Origin: Closterium sp. Naga37s-1
Taxonomy: Eukaryota > Streptophyta > Zygnematophyceae > Desmidiales > Closteriaceae
Reading direction: 5' to 3'
DNA: 64,000 nt
Assembly: GCA_947471745.1 (NCBI GenBank)
Contig: CANJKZ010000473.1
Location: forward strand, 749,001-813,000
In this document: positions 10,454 through 20,788 of the stretch, piece after piece
How the letters are laid out: every line of letters begins with the position of its first letter
Numbering within the stretch: the first letter of the stretch is position 1
Notes under the pieces: model-generated
The model's database searches: none
Told to the model about the DNA's origin: nothing
Seen by the model: only the letters and a program-made list of their open reading frames with translations
Position numbers and translations under genes: made by a program

Positions 10454-13400
10454 ATGGCGACGAGAGTGTCGCTCCTACCGGTCACGTCCCGCGCGTTATC
10501 TCTCGACCCTCCGAATTCGTCCAAGCGCGAGGTTAAATTCGGCGGCGGATTTCCTCATCCCCTTGACAACGCCGCAGGGACAGACGGGCTCCGGCAAGGC
10601 CTGGGAACGACTTATACCGAAACCCGAGGCGTTCATAACCAGAGCGGGAAAGGAGATGCGGGGGGGACCGCTAGTGGTAGCGGAGCTTTCAGCAGCCTAA
10701 CCGGGGGTCTCCTTAACGGGGTCGGAGGCGGCACGGGAAACGCTCCCGGTGAGGGAGGTCGATCGGACGCGTGGTCGACGCTTCTTAGCCTGCCACGTCA
10801 GCCGCAGCAGAGCAGTCTCGGCCTTAATTTCTCACAGGGGCTTTCGTTCTCCCCTGCACCGTCCCCCACGGCCATGGGCCTCTCGCACGGGCTCTCCTTC
10901 ACTCCCGCCGCCCCGCCCACGGCCGTAGCGCGATCGTCGTCCCACGGGCTTTCGTTCTCCCCTGCACCGTCTCCCACGGCCATGGGCCTTTCCTTCACTC
11001 CCGCAGCGCATCCCACGCCCGTACCGCGATCGTCGTCCCACCACCACCTCAGTCAAAGCCACAGCAAGAATCACAGTCAGAATCACAGTCACAACTACAG
11101 TTACAGTCACAGTAACGGTCAAAGCCCCAGCCACAGCACCAGTAGCACCCCGCCAGGAAGTGTTGGTGGCGGTAACGGTGGTGGCGGCGGCGGCGGCAGC
11201 CGCGGCGGTAACTGGCCGATGTTCCGCGGGTTGGCGGCGCGACACGCGTCCGCCGACTCGCTCCTGTCGCTCGCTTCGTCCGAAACTAGCAGCCTCGCGT
11301 CCTTCGCGACCGCGTCGGACCGCTTGGTCGAGCAGGAGATTAATCGGCGCGCCGCGTTAGACTTCGTCACGGAGCTTGCCGGCCCGCTGCAGCCCCCCAG
11401 CTCCCCCGCGCATTCCCTTTCGGGGGAGCGCACCCCGCCCGCTGGCGCAACCCTCGGCGCAACCTTCGGCGCAAATCCCGGCGGAGCCTTAGCCTCTGGC
11501 GCAGCGCTTCTGAGCGCAAGCCTTAGCGGGGACTTGCCGATTACCGCCAATGAGCTCCCCGTGGCGGTGTTTGCGGTCGACCGTGACCTGGTGTGCGCGC
11601 TTTGGAACAGGCGCATGGCGGAACTGACCGGATGGGCGGAAGGGGAAATCATGCGCCTGGGTCGATTCGCGGAAGGTCGGTTCGCGGAGCGGCTCTTCCG
11701 CCCCGCCAGCGCTTCCGCGCCGTTCCGCCGATGCGAGGACGTTCTCCGCGCCGCGCTCTTTGGCCGCGATATAGTCACGGCGGAGTTGCTGCTACTGAAG
11801 CGCGGAGGCAGCTGCGCGCGCGTGCGGCTATTCGCCAGCGCGCGCACCGATGCGCTCGGAGCAGTTTGCGGCGCGATTTGCGCCGTCATTCCCGCGTCTT
11901 CGGGAAGCGGGGGTGGATCGGCGGCCGCGCTGAGCGCAGCTTCCGCGCATGGTTTCGACGTGGACGGCGGTGGCGGAGGCGGAGGCGGAGGCGGCTTGCC
12001 GCCATTTCCGCCGTCGTTTGCGGCGGGCGAAACCGAGGAATGGCTGCAGCGGAACGCGTCGGCGGGGAGTCTGTACGGCATGCACTCCGTGGACGAGGAA
12101 TCCGTTGGCGGTGAGTGGTGGTGAGGGGCGGTGAGGGGCGGTGCGTCACTTTTAGTCCCCGCTCTTTGTGATAACAAGGCTCCTTTCCATTCCCAATTCT
12201 AGTCAATTCGAGGGCGTAATGAGCCACTTATAGTCTGCCAGCTCTCTTAACCGCCCTCTCAACCGCCCTCCACCCCTCTTCACCTCTCTATCTCTCTCCC
12301 GACCAGACGACAGCGACGCGGCCAGCAGCTGCAGCGATCTCTACCAGCTCGGCTCCGCCCCGTTCGGTAGCAGCGCCAGTTGCGGCGGCAATCCCGGCGG
12401 CTCCAGGCGCCACGTCATGGAGCCCGTCTCCTCCAGCAGGCGCGCGAGCGGCGGCGGCGGCGGGGGGGGGGGATTGCGTGGAGGTATCGCAAGCGCGGGG
12501 AGTGCAGTCGCGGGCCATGACGCGGGCGCAGGCGGGACAGTGGGGGTAACTGGGCGGCTTTCGTCGTCGTCTTCTGAGCGACAGCTGTCGGGGAGGCTTT
12601 CATTGGGGGAAAGCGAAGCTGCGACCGAATCAGGGGCGGCAGGAGGAGCGGGAGGAGCGGGAGGAGCGGGAGGGGCGGGTGAAGCGGGAGAAGCAGCTTT
12701 GGCTTTGACTCCGCCAGCTACGCCGCCAGCTGCGGCGCCTGTTGCGCCGCCCGTTGCGGTTCCAGTTGCGGCGGCGTTGCCTTCCCCTGTCAACGCGCCC
12801 GCTCTCGTTGGTTCAGGCGCGGAAGGCGTGGGCGGAGGCCTGGGGGGGATTGGGGGCGGAGGCGGGGGGGGTCATTTAAAGCCCGTACAGACGAAATTAG
12901 CTATCCGACGCTCGTGCGAGCTGCCGAAATATGGTGCGTTGCTGTTCCAGTGTCCTTATATCGAAGCTCCTGTGCCATACGCGTTTGCAGCCCTTTCGAC
13001 TTGCTGTTGCCAGGTCTCTTAACCGTTTGCCTTACCCCCTGTTCCCCCCCCCGGTTCCCTTCCTCCAACTCCCCCTCTTCCCCTTGTTGTCCGGGCGATT
13101 TTCTTGCAGCTTATTCCTCTCTCACGGGCATGCGTCGCAATATCAGCAGTGATGCTCTCAATAACGCGGACACCTCCCCATCCCACCACCACCACCACTC
13201 CCACCGCTCAGCATTCTCCTTCCAACCCCCCTCTCACACTTCCAACCACCCCACTCCCACTCTCCCCTTCTCCTCCTCCCTCTCCCGCCCGCTCACCTCC
13301 CGGCCTTACCCCTCCTCCTCTTCCTCCTCCCTCTCCTCCGCCTTCTCCCACTCCTCCTCGCACTCCTCCTCCCCAAGCGTCGCCTCCTCATCCTCGTTAG

Positions 13401-14581
13401 TGCGTGCTCTGATAGCAGACGGAGTGACCACGGGGCGCAACGACCTGGCGCACCAGCTGGAGCGCTGCGCGTTTGACGTGGTCAGTGCCACGTCAGTGCA
13501 GGAAGCTGCGTGGAAATACGAGCAGACCGCTCTCCACGGCACTCTCCCTCCCGCTGCCGCCGCCGCCGCCGCCGCTGCTGCTGCTGCTCCTCCTGCTTCT
13601 GCTGGCGCAGCTGCTACCACCGGTGCCACAACCCCTCTCTCGCACAACACCCCTGCTGCTGCTGCTGCTGCCACCGGTGTTTCTCCTGCTGCTGCTGCTG
13701 CTGGGGGTGGTAGTGGGAGTGGGGGAGTGCTGTTCTCTCTCGTGGTCCTAGATCTAGAGCAGGCGACGAGCAGGGCGGGGCAGGCGGCCATTCGGGACAT
13801 CAGGCGTGCAGAACGAGCACTGCTGTCCCGCCGCCTCACTCTCGGCACCCCCACACCTGTTGGCACTTCCGGCGCTGCTGCTGCTGGCGGTGCTGCTGCT
13901 GGGTTTGCTGGGGCTGGGGCTGGGGCCTCTGTTGGTGGTGGAATTGCTGGTGCTGACGGGGGCATGCGGTCGTTGGGAGGGCTTAAGGTGCTGAGTGAAG
14001 AGGGCGAGGAGGACGAGGGGAGGAGTGAGGAGGGGAGGAGTGAGGTGAGCGAGAGTGGGAAGCAGCAAGCGGAGGGGGAACAGGAGACGGTGCAGCCACA
14101 AGAACAAGAGACAGTGGAACCCTCTTCCTCCTCTGCTGCTTCTGCTGCCGCTCCTGCTGCTCCTGCTGCTGCTCCTGCTGATGCTGCAGCAGCTGCTGCA
14201 TCCTCCCCCGATCGCACGCTGATAGTGGTGGTGGCCGATCTTAGCCGGTACGACCAGGTGGGGCTGGATGCGGCAATGGAGCAGTGTGTGCTCGCGGGTG
14301 TAGACGCGTTTATTCCGCGCTCCATGCACCTGCAGCAGCTGAGAACGGCCCTCAGGAGGCTCGGGCTGCACAGTAAATATCTCGTGCTGCCCGCCTCGCT
14401 GCCCCGCGCGCATTCTGCTGCGAATGTTGCTGGTGTTGCTGTCAGTGCTGGTGTTGGTGCTGGTGTTGGTGCAGGTGCTGGTATGGGAGTGGGTGCGGGT
14501 GGTGGGATGAGTGGGTTGCATTATGGTGTTGCATCATCGCACCATTTGTATGGTCACCAAGGTGCACATTTGTTACGATGA
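10454..14581 (+). CDS. PAS domain plus receiver-like (pseudo-response-regulator) protein
   Basis: Three exons join in phase: 10454-12110 (donor GCG|GTGAGT), 12307-12933 (acceptor GACCAG, donor ATG|GTGCGT) and 13110-14581 (acceptor TTGCAG), giving 1251 aa. Residues about 365-485 read as a PAS domain (ELPVAVFAVDRD, LVCALWNRRMAELTGW, then a C-terminal sheet). Residues about 855-1190 fit a receiver fold: RALIADG (strand 1), FDVVSATS (strand 2), FSLVVLDLE with the likely phospho-acceptor Asp (strand 3), TLIVVVADL (strand 4), AGVDAFIPRS (strand 5) and HLQQLRTALRRL (helix 5). The strand-5 Lys is Arg here, and the fold is interrupted by two long Ala/Ser/Glu-rich insertions. No histidine-kinase segment is visible. 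The N-terminus has tandem GLSFSPAPSPTAMGL-type and His/Ser-rich repeats. A two-component-like or clock role is inference; I do not recognise a named orthologue. Confidence 0.72.
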
Positions 14582-15201
14582 TTCCTTGGCGCATTACTTC
14601 TAATTGATTTGGGGTGTGATTTGCAGCGCTACCTACTTGCAGGATGGATCATCCATTTCTAGTTGCTGGTTCTAATTATGTAACATAACCATTGATGCAG
14701 TTACTGTTCTATTTTTTCAAATACGAGTTTTTGCGTTGTATAATGCATTTTCACGTACCCCAAAAAATAATGACACCCTATTTTGGCACAGCTCGCGTAT
14801 GTCTGCTGCTGGAGTTCGACTCACAATTTAGCAGAGGATCCTCGTTTGACCAGTCAGACGATTGACTGATATGAGCGCACGGTGTTCCAATCAAGTAGCT
14901 ATTGCCGTACAGCACTTCTCCGCCGCGCAATCACAGCTATTTGATCTGCGGCGTCAGCTAGGCGCATGGACTGAGGTGGCGTCGACAGTTCGCATCGCGT
15001 TGGTTGCGGACAATCGAGCACTCGAGGAGTCAGACCAATTGAAGCGAGAGAGAGCCAAGCAGCCGAAGTTTGCTCACTGGCTCATCTGATTTTCATTCGT
15101 GCACGTTGATCCGCTCTTTTGTGATCGACTAGGTAGAACTGCTCAGTTTGTCGGTCATTGTTGCGAAGTAGTCAACGATAGTCAAGCCAACGCGGCTGTC
15201 C
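14582..15201. other. Intergenic region
   Basis: Nothing convincing. A 75-codon open frame at 14862-15089 has no motif and no codon bias that sets it apart. Near the right end, short GTCAACGATA/GTCAACGAAA-like words recur (15170-15305) around the duplicated start segment of the next gene. Confidence 0.45.
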
Positions 15202-15316
15202 ATGGAGTGAGGTGGCGACGATGAGGACCTCTCTCTCTTCGACAGTCCACGATAGTCAACGGCAGTTGACGAAATAGTCAACGAAAGTCAACGATATTCA
15301 ACGAGGTACGTAGCTA
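15202..15316 (+). repeat. Duplicated start-codon segment with TGA in place of TGG
   Basis: The first about 40 bases of the coiled-coil gene (ATGGAGTGGGGTGGCGACGA at 15317) occur 115 bp upstream at 15202 as ATGGAGTGAGGTGGCGACGA. The third codon is TGG (Trp) in the real copy and TGA (stop) in the upstream copy. The spacer is made of GTCAACGA-like words. If transcription starts upstream, the first copy would act as a three-codon uORF. Confidence 0.85.
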
Positions 15317-18300
15317 ATGGAGTGGGGTGGCGACGATGAGGATCTCTCTCTCTTCGACGCAGACGACGACGATTTCCGCGAAGCTGCCGAAGTGCGGCCG
15401 GCCCTCCTTTCCTCGATCGCGCGGCCGGCTGCGGCCTCCGCGCAGCCCGCCGCCGCAACTCCCGCCGCACCCCTCGCCGTGACTCCCGCCGCGAATCTCG
15501 CCGCTCTGCCCGTTCTGGCGATTTCCAAACCAGCCCAACCGCCGAAATCCGAGTCTATTCCCGAGGCTGCTCCGAAGCTAATTGACAGTCAGGATCGGGT
15601 CGGGGAGGCTCGGATTGGAGAGGATCGGATTGGGAAGGGTGAGATTGGCGGAGCAGGCGGAACAGGCGGAGGAGAAGCGGAGGAAGGTGGGGGAAGGGAG
15701 GGGGAAAGCGATGCAGTGGGGGAGAGTGCGATTGGAAGGGATGCAGGGGAGGATGAAACGGACGAAGAGGGCGGTGGAAGGGAAGAGACCGGGCTGGATG
15801 GAGAAGAGGAGGCGAGTGAGATGTCGCACGTGGGATCTGCTAACGAAGGCTCTCCTAACGGGGCTGCTGCTACTAACGAGGGGTCTACTAATGAGGATGA
15901 ATCGGAGCAGGAAACGGGCGGGCGGGAAGGAGAAGAGGAGAGTGAGACGAATGCCATAGGCGCAGTGGGGGGAGGAGGAGCTGGGGGAACAGCAGGAGGA
16001 GCAGGAGGAGCAGGGGGGACTGGGGGGCAAGGTCAGGGGGGTCAGCGGGCAGAGGGCGGGAAAAAGAAGAAGAAGAAGGGGAAGGGGAAAGGGAGAGGGC
16101 AGAACGCTGGTCCTGCTGCCGCAGCAGCACAGAATACAGACGCAGGCATAGATTCGGCACGACCGAATGACGCCACAACAGGCATTTCCGGTGCAGGGGG
16201 AAATCTCCCCACAGCAGGGATTTCCGGCACTGCGGGACAGTCGGGAATCCCCCGCACAGCGGGGATTTCCTCAACAGCCCCAGATGCAGGTTCCCTAAAG
16301 GAAGCATTGCAGAAGCAGGTAGATGAGTTGAAGGCTGCTTTGGCCCGGGAAACGGATGCTAGAGTTGCAGCAGAGGAGCAGGCGAAACGGGCAGAAAGAA
16401 AGGCTTCTTGCGCAGTAGAAGAAGCTGCCCGGGCGGCGGACGGGCAGCGGCGGGCAGAGGCTGAACGGGCAGAGATGGAAAGGACGAAAGTGGAGATGTT
16501 GAAAAAGCTGCGGCATATAGTAGAGGAGGCAGTGAAGAGAAAGAAAGAAGCAGAGGAGGAGAAAGCTGTTGCCGAAGCTGCTGCCGCAGCTGCGGTGAAG
16601 GATCGGAACGAGGCTCGGAAGGAGCGGGACGAGGCTCGGGGAGAGAGGGACGGGGCTGTGCAGGAGAAAGAGAGAGCGGTTCGGGAGAGAGAAGCGGCTA
16701 TAAGTAAACTGGAGAGGCTTATAAAGGAGCGGGACGGAGCGATAAGGGAGCGGGAAAGTGCGGTGAAAGAGATTACGAAACGGTTGAGTGGTGAGAGGGA
16801 TGCAGCGGTTAAGGAGAGAGAGGTGGCTGTGTTACAGAGGGGGGCGGCTGTGAGGCATGTGGAAGCGGTGGAGGGGAGTGTGCGGCGTGCTGTGGGGAGA
16901 TTGGGGAGGGAAGCGGAGCGGATTGAGAAGATGTTTGAAGGGATGTTTGGTGGGAAGATGGGGCATGGGAGGGTGGGTGATGGGAGGATGGGTGATGGGA
17001 AGAGGAGTGAGGGAGAGGTGGAGGGAAGCAGTGGTGGTGGTGGTGGAGTGAGGGACACTGGCAGCGGCACTGGTAAGGGGGAAAGTACCACTGACGATGC
17101 TAGCCCTGCTAAACCAGCAGCAGCAGCAGTGGGAGCAGCAGCATCAGCAAAAGCGTCAGCAGGAGATGAAGAAGACGTGGTTGGAAGGTTTGAAGCAGGA
17201 GTGCAGAGGGTTTCAGCTGTTTTCGAGCTTGCAGCTAAGTCAGTGCGACGGCAGAGAGAAGAGATGGAAGAAAGAGCAGTTACAATGGCCGTGGAGGTAT
17301 CTCAATTAGAATCTGATGTTGTTGATGCAAAGAGGGAGGTTGAGAGAGTGAGAAAGGAAGGGGAGGAGGAGGTGGAGCGAGTGAGAAAGGAGGGGGAGAG
17401 GAGGGTTGAGGAGGGGAGGGTGGAGGGGGAGAGGTGGAGGGCGGCTGCTGAGGAGGCGGAGAGGAGAGTGAGGGAGGATGAGGAGGAGAGGAGGAGGGAG
17501 AGGGGGAGGTTGGAGGAGTTGGAGAGGGTGCGAGGGGAGTTGGAGCGGTTGAGAGAGAGGGTTGGGAGGAGTGGAAAGTCTAACAGTGCAGACGGAGGGG
17601 GGGTAAAGGGTGGGGAAGGGAAGGAAGGGAAGGAGGACACGGAAGGGAATGAAGGGAGGGAAGGGGAGGAGGAGGAAGGGAGGGAGGGAGGTGTGGAGGA
17701 GATTAAGTGGGTGGAGAGGCGGTTAGAGGAGGCAGAGAGAACTGTGAGCGATTGGAAGAGCAAGGAGAGAGAAGCACAGAGCCGTGCCGTTGGTGCTGAA
17801 ACGAAGCTGGCAGCCAGGGTGAGTGCTTGTGTGAAATCTGTATTGAAAGCATTTTTTTTGCTTGTACCGATCCCAACCACTTTGTATCCCCTTGTTTGGG
17901 TTTCTCCAACCTTATTTCCATGTCTGTTCTTTCTGTTTGCGGGTGTATGGTGCAGGAAAGGGAGATAGAGCTGCTGCAGCGGCATGTGGAGGTGGAGAGG
18001 AGGGAGAGGAAGGAGGTGATGGAAAAGAGCAGGTGAGGGAGAGAAGAAGGGTGGGTTAGGGTTTCAAGAGGTGCAGGGAGGTGAACAGGAGTGGAAGGAG
18101 GGGATGAGTAAGGCCAGGTGAAGACACACAAAAGGAGTGGGTCGAGGTCTAGAGGAGATGGAAGGGGTGAATTTCGAGGGTATTGCATCAAAGATACCCC
18201 ACTCTTGGAAGAAACCGAATGGAAGAATTAGTGAATGCAAAATGAACTGCACCAAGGTTCATGTGGTTCGAATGCTTTGTGGTTTTTAGAACACGCCCTT

Positions 18301-20588
18301 AACCCCGCACCCAACCCCCATACGCCCCTCTATCCTCCCCTCCTTGATCCCCCCAGAAATGAGTTGCAGCAGGCGGAAGGGGCATTGCGCAAGGAAAGGG
18401 GAGCTTTGAGGCGACTGAGAGAGGCGTTGGAGGGGCGATCGCACCTTACTCCCCTTCCCACCCACCCTTCCACCCGTCCACCCGTCCCCCCCTCCCCCTT
18501 CCTCGCCCTCCCACCCGCCCCTCCCTCGCCCCCTGTGTTTCTCTTCCCCCCAGGCATGAGCTGCAGCAGGGGGAAGGGGCATTGCGCAAGGAGAGGGAAG
18601 CTGGGAGGCGATTGAAAGAGGCATTGGAGGGGTTGCAGAGGGAGGGGGCGAGGGCGACAGAGCAGGTGAGCGTGGGAGAGGAGGTGGTGGGGGGGAGAGA
18701 TGGGCGAAAGAGGGCCAGACGAAGGAAGGAGAGGGATGCGAGCAGGTGACAGAGAGTTTCACTTTTTAGGCGCCTCAAAAGTCGAAGGAAGGAGAGGGAT
18801 GCGAGCAGGTGACAGAGAGTGACGTTGGAGAGTTTGCAGAGGGAGGGGGTGAGAGCGGCAGAGCAGGTGAGCGTTGTGGGAAAAGGGGCGTTGGGAGGGG
18901 GAGTTAAGAGGGAGAGTAGAGCGCTAAGGGACTTTTGACGACTCAGACAACAATAAGAATATTTGACAAGTGTCCCCCAATGCAACCTCCCCAACCAACC
19001 CCACACCCACTCTCAGATCGCGGCACTCCAGGCCAGTCAGTCTATCAGAGCGCAAGGCGGAAGCGGGCAGATGGCGAGAGGCGGCTAAGGAGGTGGGAGG
19101 TTCAGGCCACATACTCTCCCCATCCCCTCACCCTTCCCCCCTGCCCCGCTCCCCCCCACACCCACTCTCAGATCGCGGCACTCCAGGCAAGTCTGGCTGA
19201 GTGTGAGGCGGAGGCGGGTAGATGGCGAGAGGCGACTAAGGAGGAGGCAGCAGCGGGGCACAGCCTGATTTCCGCCCTCTGCCCCACCCTTCTCCTGCCC
19301 CTCTCCCCCACACAACTGCTTTCAGATCGCGGCACTCCAGGCGAGTTTATCTGAGTGTGAGGCGGAGGCGGGCAGATGGCGAGAGGCGGCCAAGGAGGAG
19401 GCAGCAGTGGGGAGTGCTGTGGCTGAAGAGATGGAGGAGATGCGCGGACAGGTGAGGGGAGAGGGGTGGGGGGGTGAGCATAGAAGCGTAAGGGTGAAGT
19501 TATTTTGCAAGAAGGGGCAGGAGTGGGAGGGCATTACACACGCGAGGCCAAGGAGGAGGCAGCAGCGGGCAGTGCAGTGGCTGAAGAGATGGAGGAAATG
19601 CGCGGGCAGGTGAGGGGAGAGGGGTGGGGTGGAAGAGCGAAGAGGGGTAGGGGTGAAGTTGTTTTGCAAGAAGGGGGTGGTGGTGGGAGGGACAATACAC
19701 ATGGCGCAGGGAGGCCAAGGAGGAGGCAGCAGCGGGCAGTGCAGTGGCGGGAGAGATGGAGGAGATGCGCGGGCAGGTGATAGAAGGGGGTCGAATAAGT
19801 GTCCTGGGGGATCAAGTAGCCGTCCTGGGGGGTGAAGTAACACACACGCACTCACTCATTCATGCACAACCGCATTCAACTCCTCCCAGATCCCCTCCTT
19901 CAGCTCTTGAGGGTGAATCAGAGAAGTGGCAGAGGGCAGCAGAGGAGGCGCAAGCCATTCGCACTCAACCGCATTCAACTGCTCCCAAATTTCCTCAAAC
20001 CCCCTCCTACAGCTTCTTACATTGGAGGGCGAGGCAAAGAGGGCAGCAGAGGAGGCACAAGCCATCGCACTCAACCACCTCCTCCCATATTCAACTCCCC
20101 CAAATCCCCTCCTACAGCTTCTTACATTGGAGGGTGAAGCCGAGAAATGGCAGAGGGCAGCAGAGGAAGCACAAGCCATGCTGACATCACGCGATGAGCT
20201 GGCATCAGCAGCAGTTGCCGCCCGGGAAGCAGCAGAGCGGTCACTCCGGGCGGCAGACAGGCGGGTGGCGGAGCTGCGTGAACGAGTGGAGGAGTTGCAG
20301 CAGCAGCTAGAGGACGAAACAACCCACCGTAGCGGAGCGAGGGGGGCTGAAAACGCAGGTAGGGGATGGGGGTTGAGTGGAGTGTGGGGGCCAGGAGGGG
20401 AGAGGGGGGGAGGGAGTGTGTTGGGGAGTGGGCAAGGGGGAGGGGTGGCTAGTAGGCTGTGCTGCTGTTGGCCATGGTTGTCAGTGGGAAGAGGGAGAGG
20501 GAGAGGAGTGAGTGGGGAGTCAGGAGGAAGAGATGCGGATGATGATGAAGGTAATGCTTTGGAACAGCTAATGGTGCCACTTGTTTGA
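15317..20588 (+). CDS. Long coiled-coil protein with acidic N-terminus
   Basis: Exons that keep phase: 15317-17818, 17956-18032, 18554-18665, 19326-19451 and 20118-20588, about 1095 aa. The N-terminus is acidic (MEWGGDDEDLSLFDADDDD), followed by a Gly/Glu-rich disordered part to about residue 320 and a basic KKKKKKGKGKGR patch. From about 330 the protein is almost wholly heptad-like Glu/Lys/Arg/Ala sequence (KQVDELKAALARETDARVAA, KERDEARGERDGA and so on) with a break near 540-610. I do not recognise the family; a structural or tethering role is the default inference for such a protein. Introns 2-4 are crowded with truncated exon copies (separate entries). The last exon is read through to TGA at 20588; a GTAGGG donor inside it at about 20359 could give another end. 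Confidence 0.72.
18357..18870 (+). repeat. Truncated copies flanking the 18554-18665 exon
   Basis: Upstream, 18357-18440 repeats the exon's 5' part after its own acceptor (CCCCAG) and encodes ELQQAEGALRKERGALRRL against ELQQGEGALRKEREAGRRL in the full exon. Downstream, about 18786-18870 repeats its 3' part (LQREGVRAAEQ) up to a GTGAGC donor; 18727-18755 carries another short piece. The full exon between them is the only one with both splice sites in phase. Confidence 0.85.
19016..19325 (+). repeat. Two upstream truncated copies of the 19326-19451 exon
   Basis: ATCGCGGCACTCCAGG follows a CTCTCAG acceptor at about 19016 and again at about 19172. Each continues through the segment encoding EAEAGRWREA and stops matching after AAKE or TKEEAAAG. 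The first copy has a change at the SLSECE segment (SVYQSAR). They lie 5' of the exon that has both splice sites. Confidence 0.85.
19545..19780 (+). repeat. Two downstream truncated copies of the same exon
   Basis: The 3' part of the 19326-19451 exon (AKEEAAAGSAVAEEMEEMRGQ) recurs at about 19545-19609 and 19703-19777, each ending at the same position before a donor (GTGAGG, then GTGATA). The intron segments after the donors also resemble one another, so the duplicated unit spans exon edge plus intron. Confidence 0.85.
19895..20117 (+). repeat. Two upstream truncated copies of the 20118-20588 exon
   Basis: The opening of the last exon (LEGEAEKWQRAAEEAQA) recurs at about 19903-19960 and, with a deletion (LEGEAKRAAEEAQA), at about 20011-20066. 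Both follow short pyrimidine tracts with AG acceptors. Both stop matching near the AQA codons. Confidence 0.85.
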
Positions 20589-20788
20589 ATTAGTTCAAGA
20601 TGCTGCATAGTACAAAAAATGTACATTTTGCTATTGTTTGAAGCTGCATGACAACCACAAAACAAGAGTGATCTAGACTGGTAGCAAGGTTGCTACTCAG
20701 AAGAACCCAGTATTTGCATTAGCTTTCACTACGGATACCAATCTCCTACAGGCAGAACATTACATTTATGTACAAAAGTTACATGTAA

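Noticed and set aside
14862..15089. 75-codon frame before the coiled-coil gene
   Set aside because: No motif, no conserved context, and it lies in the presumed promoter region.
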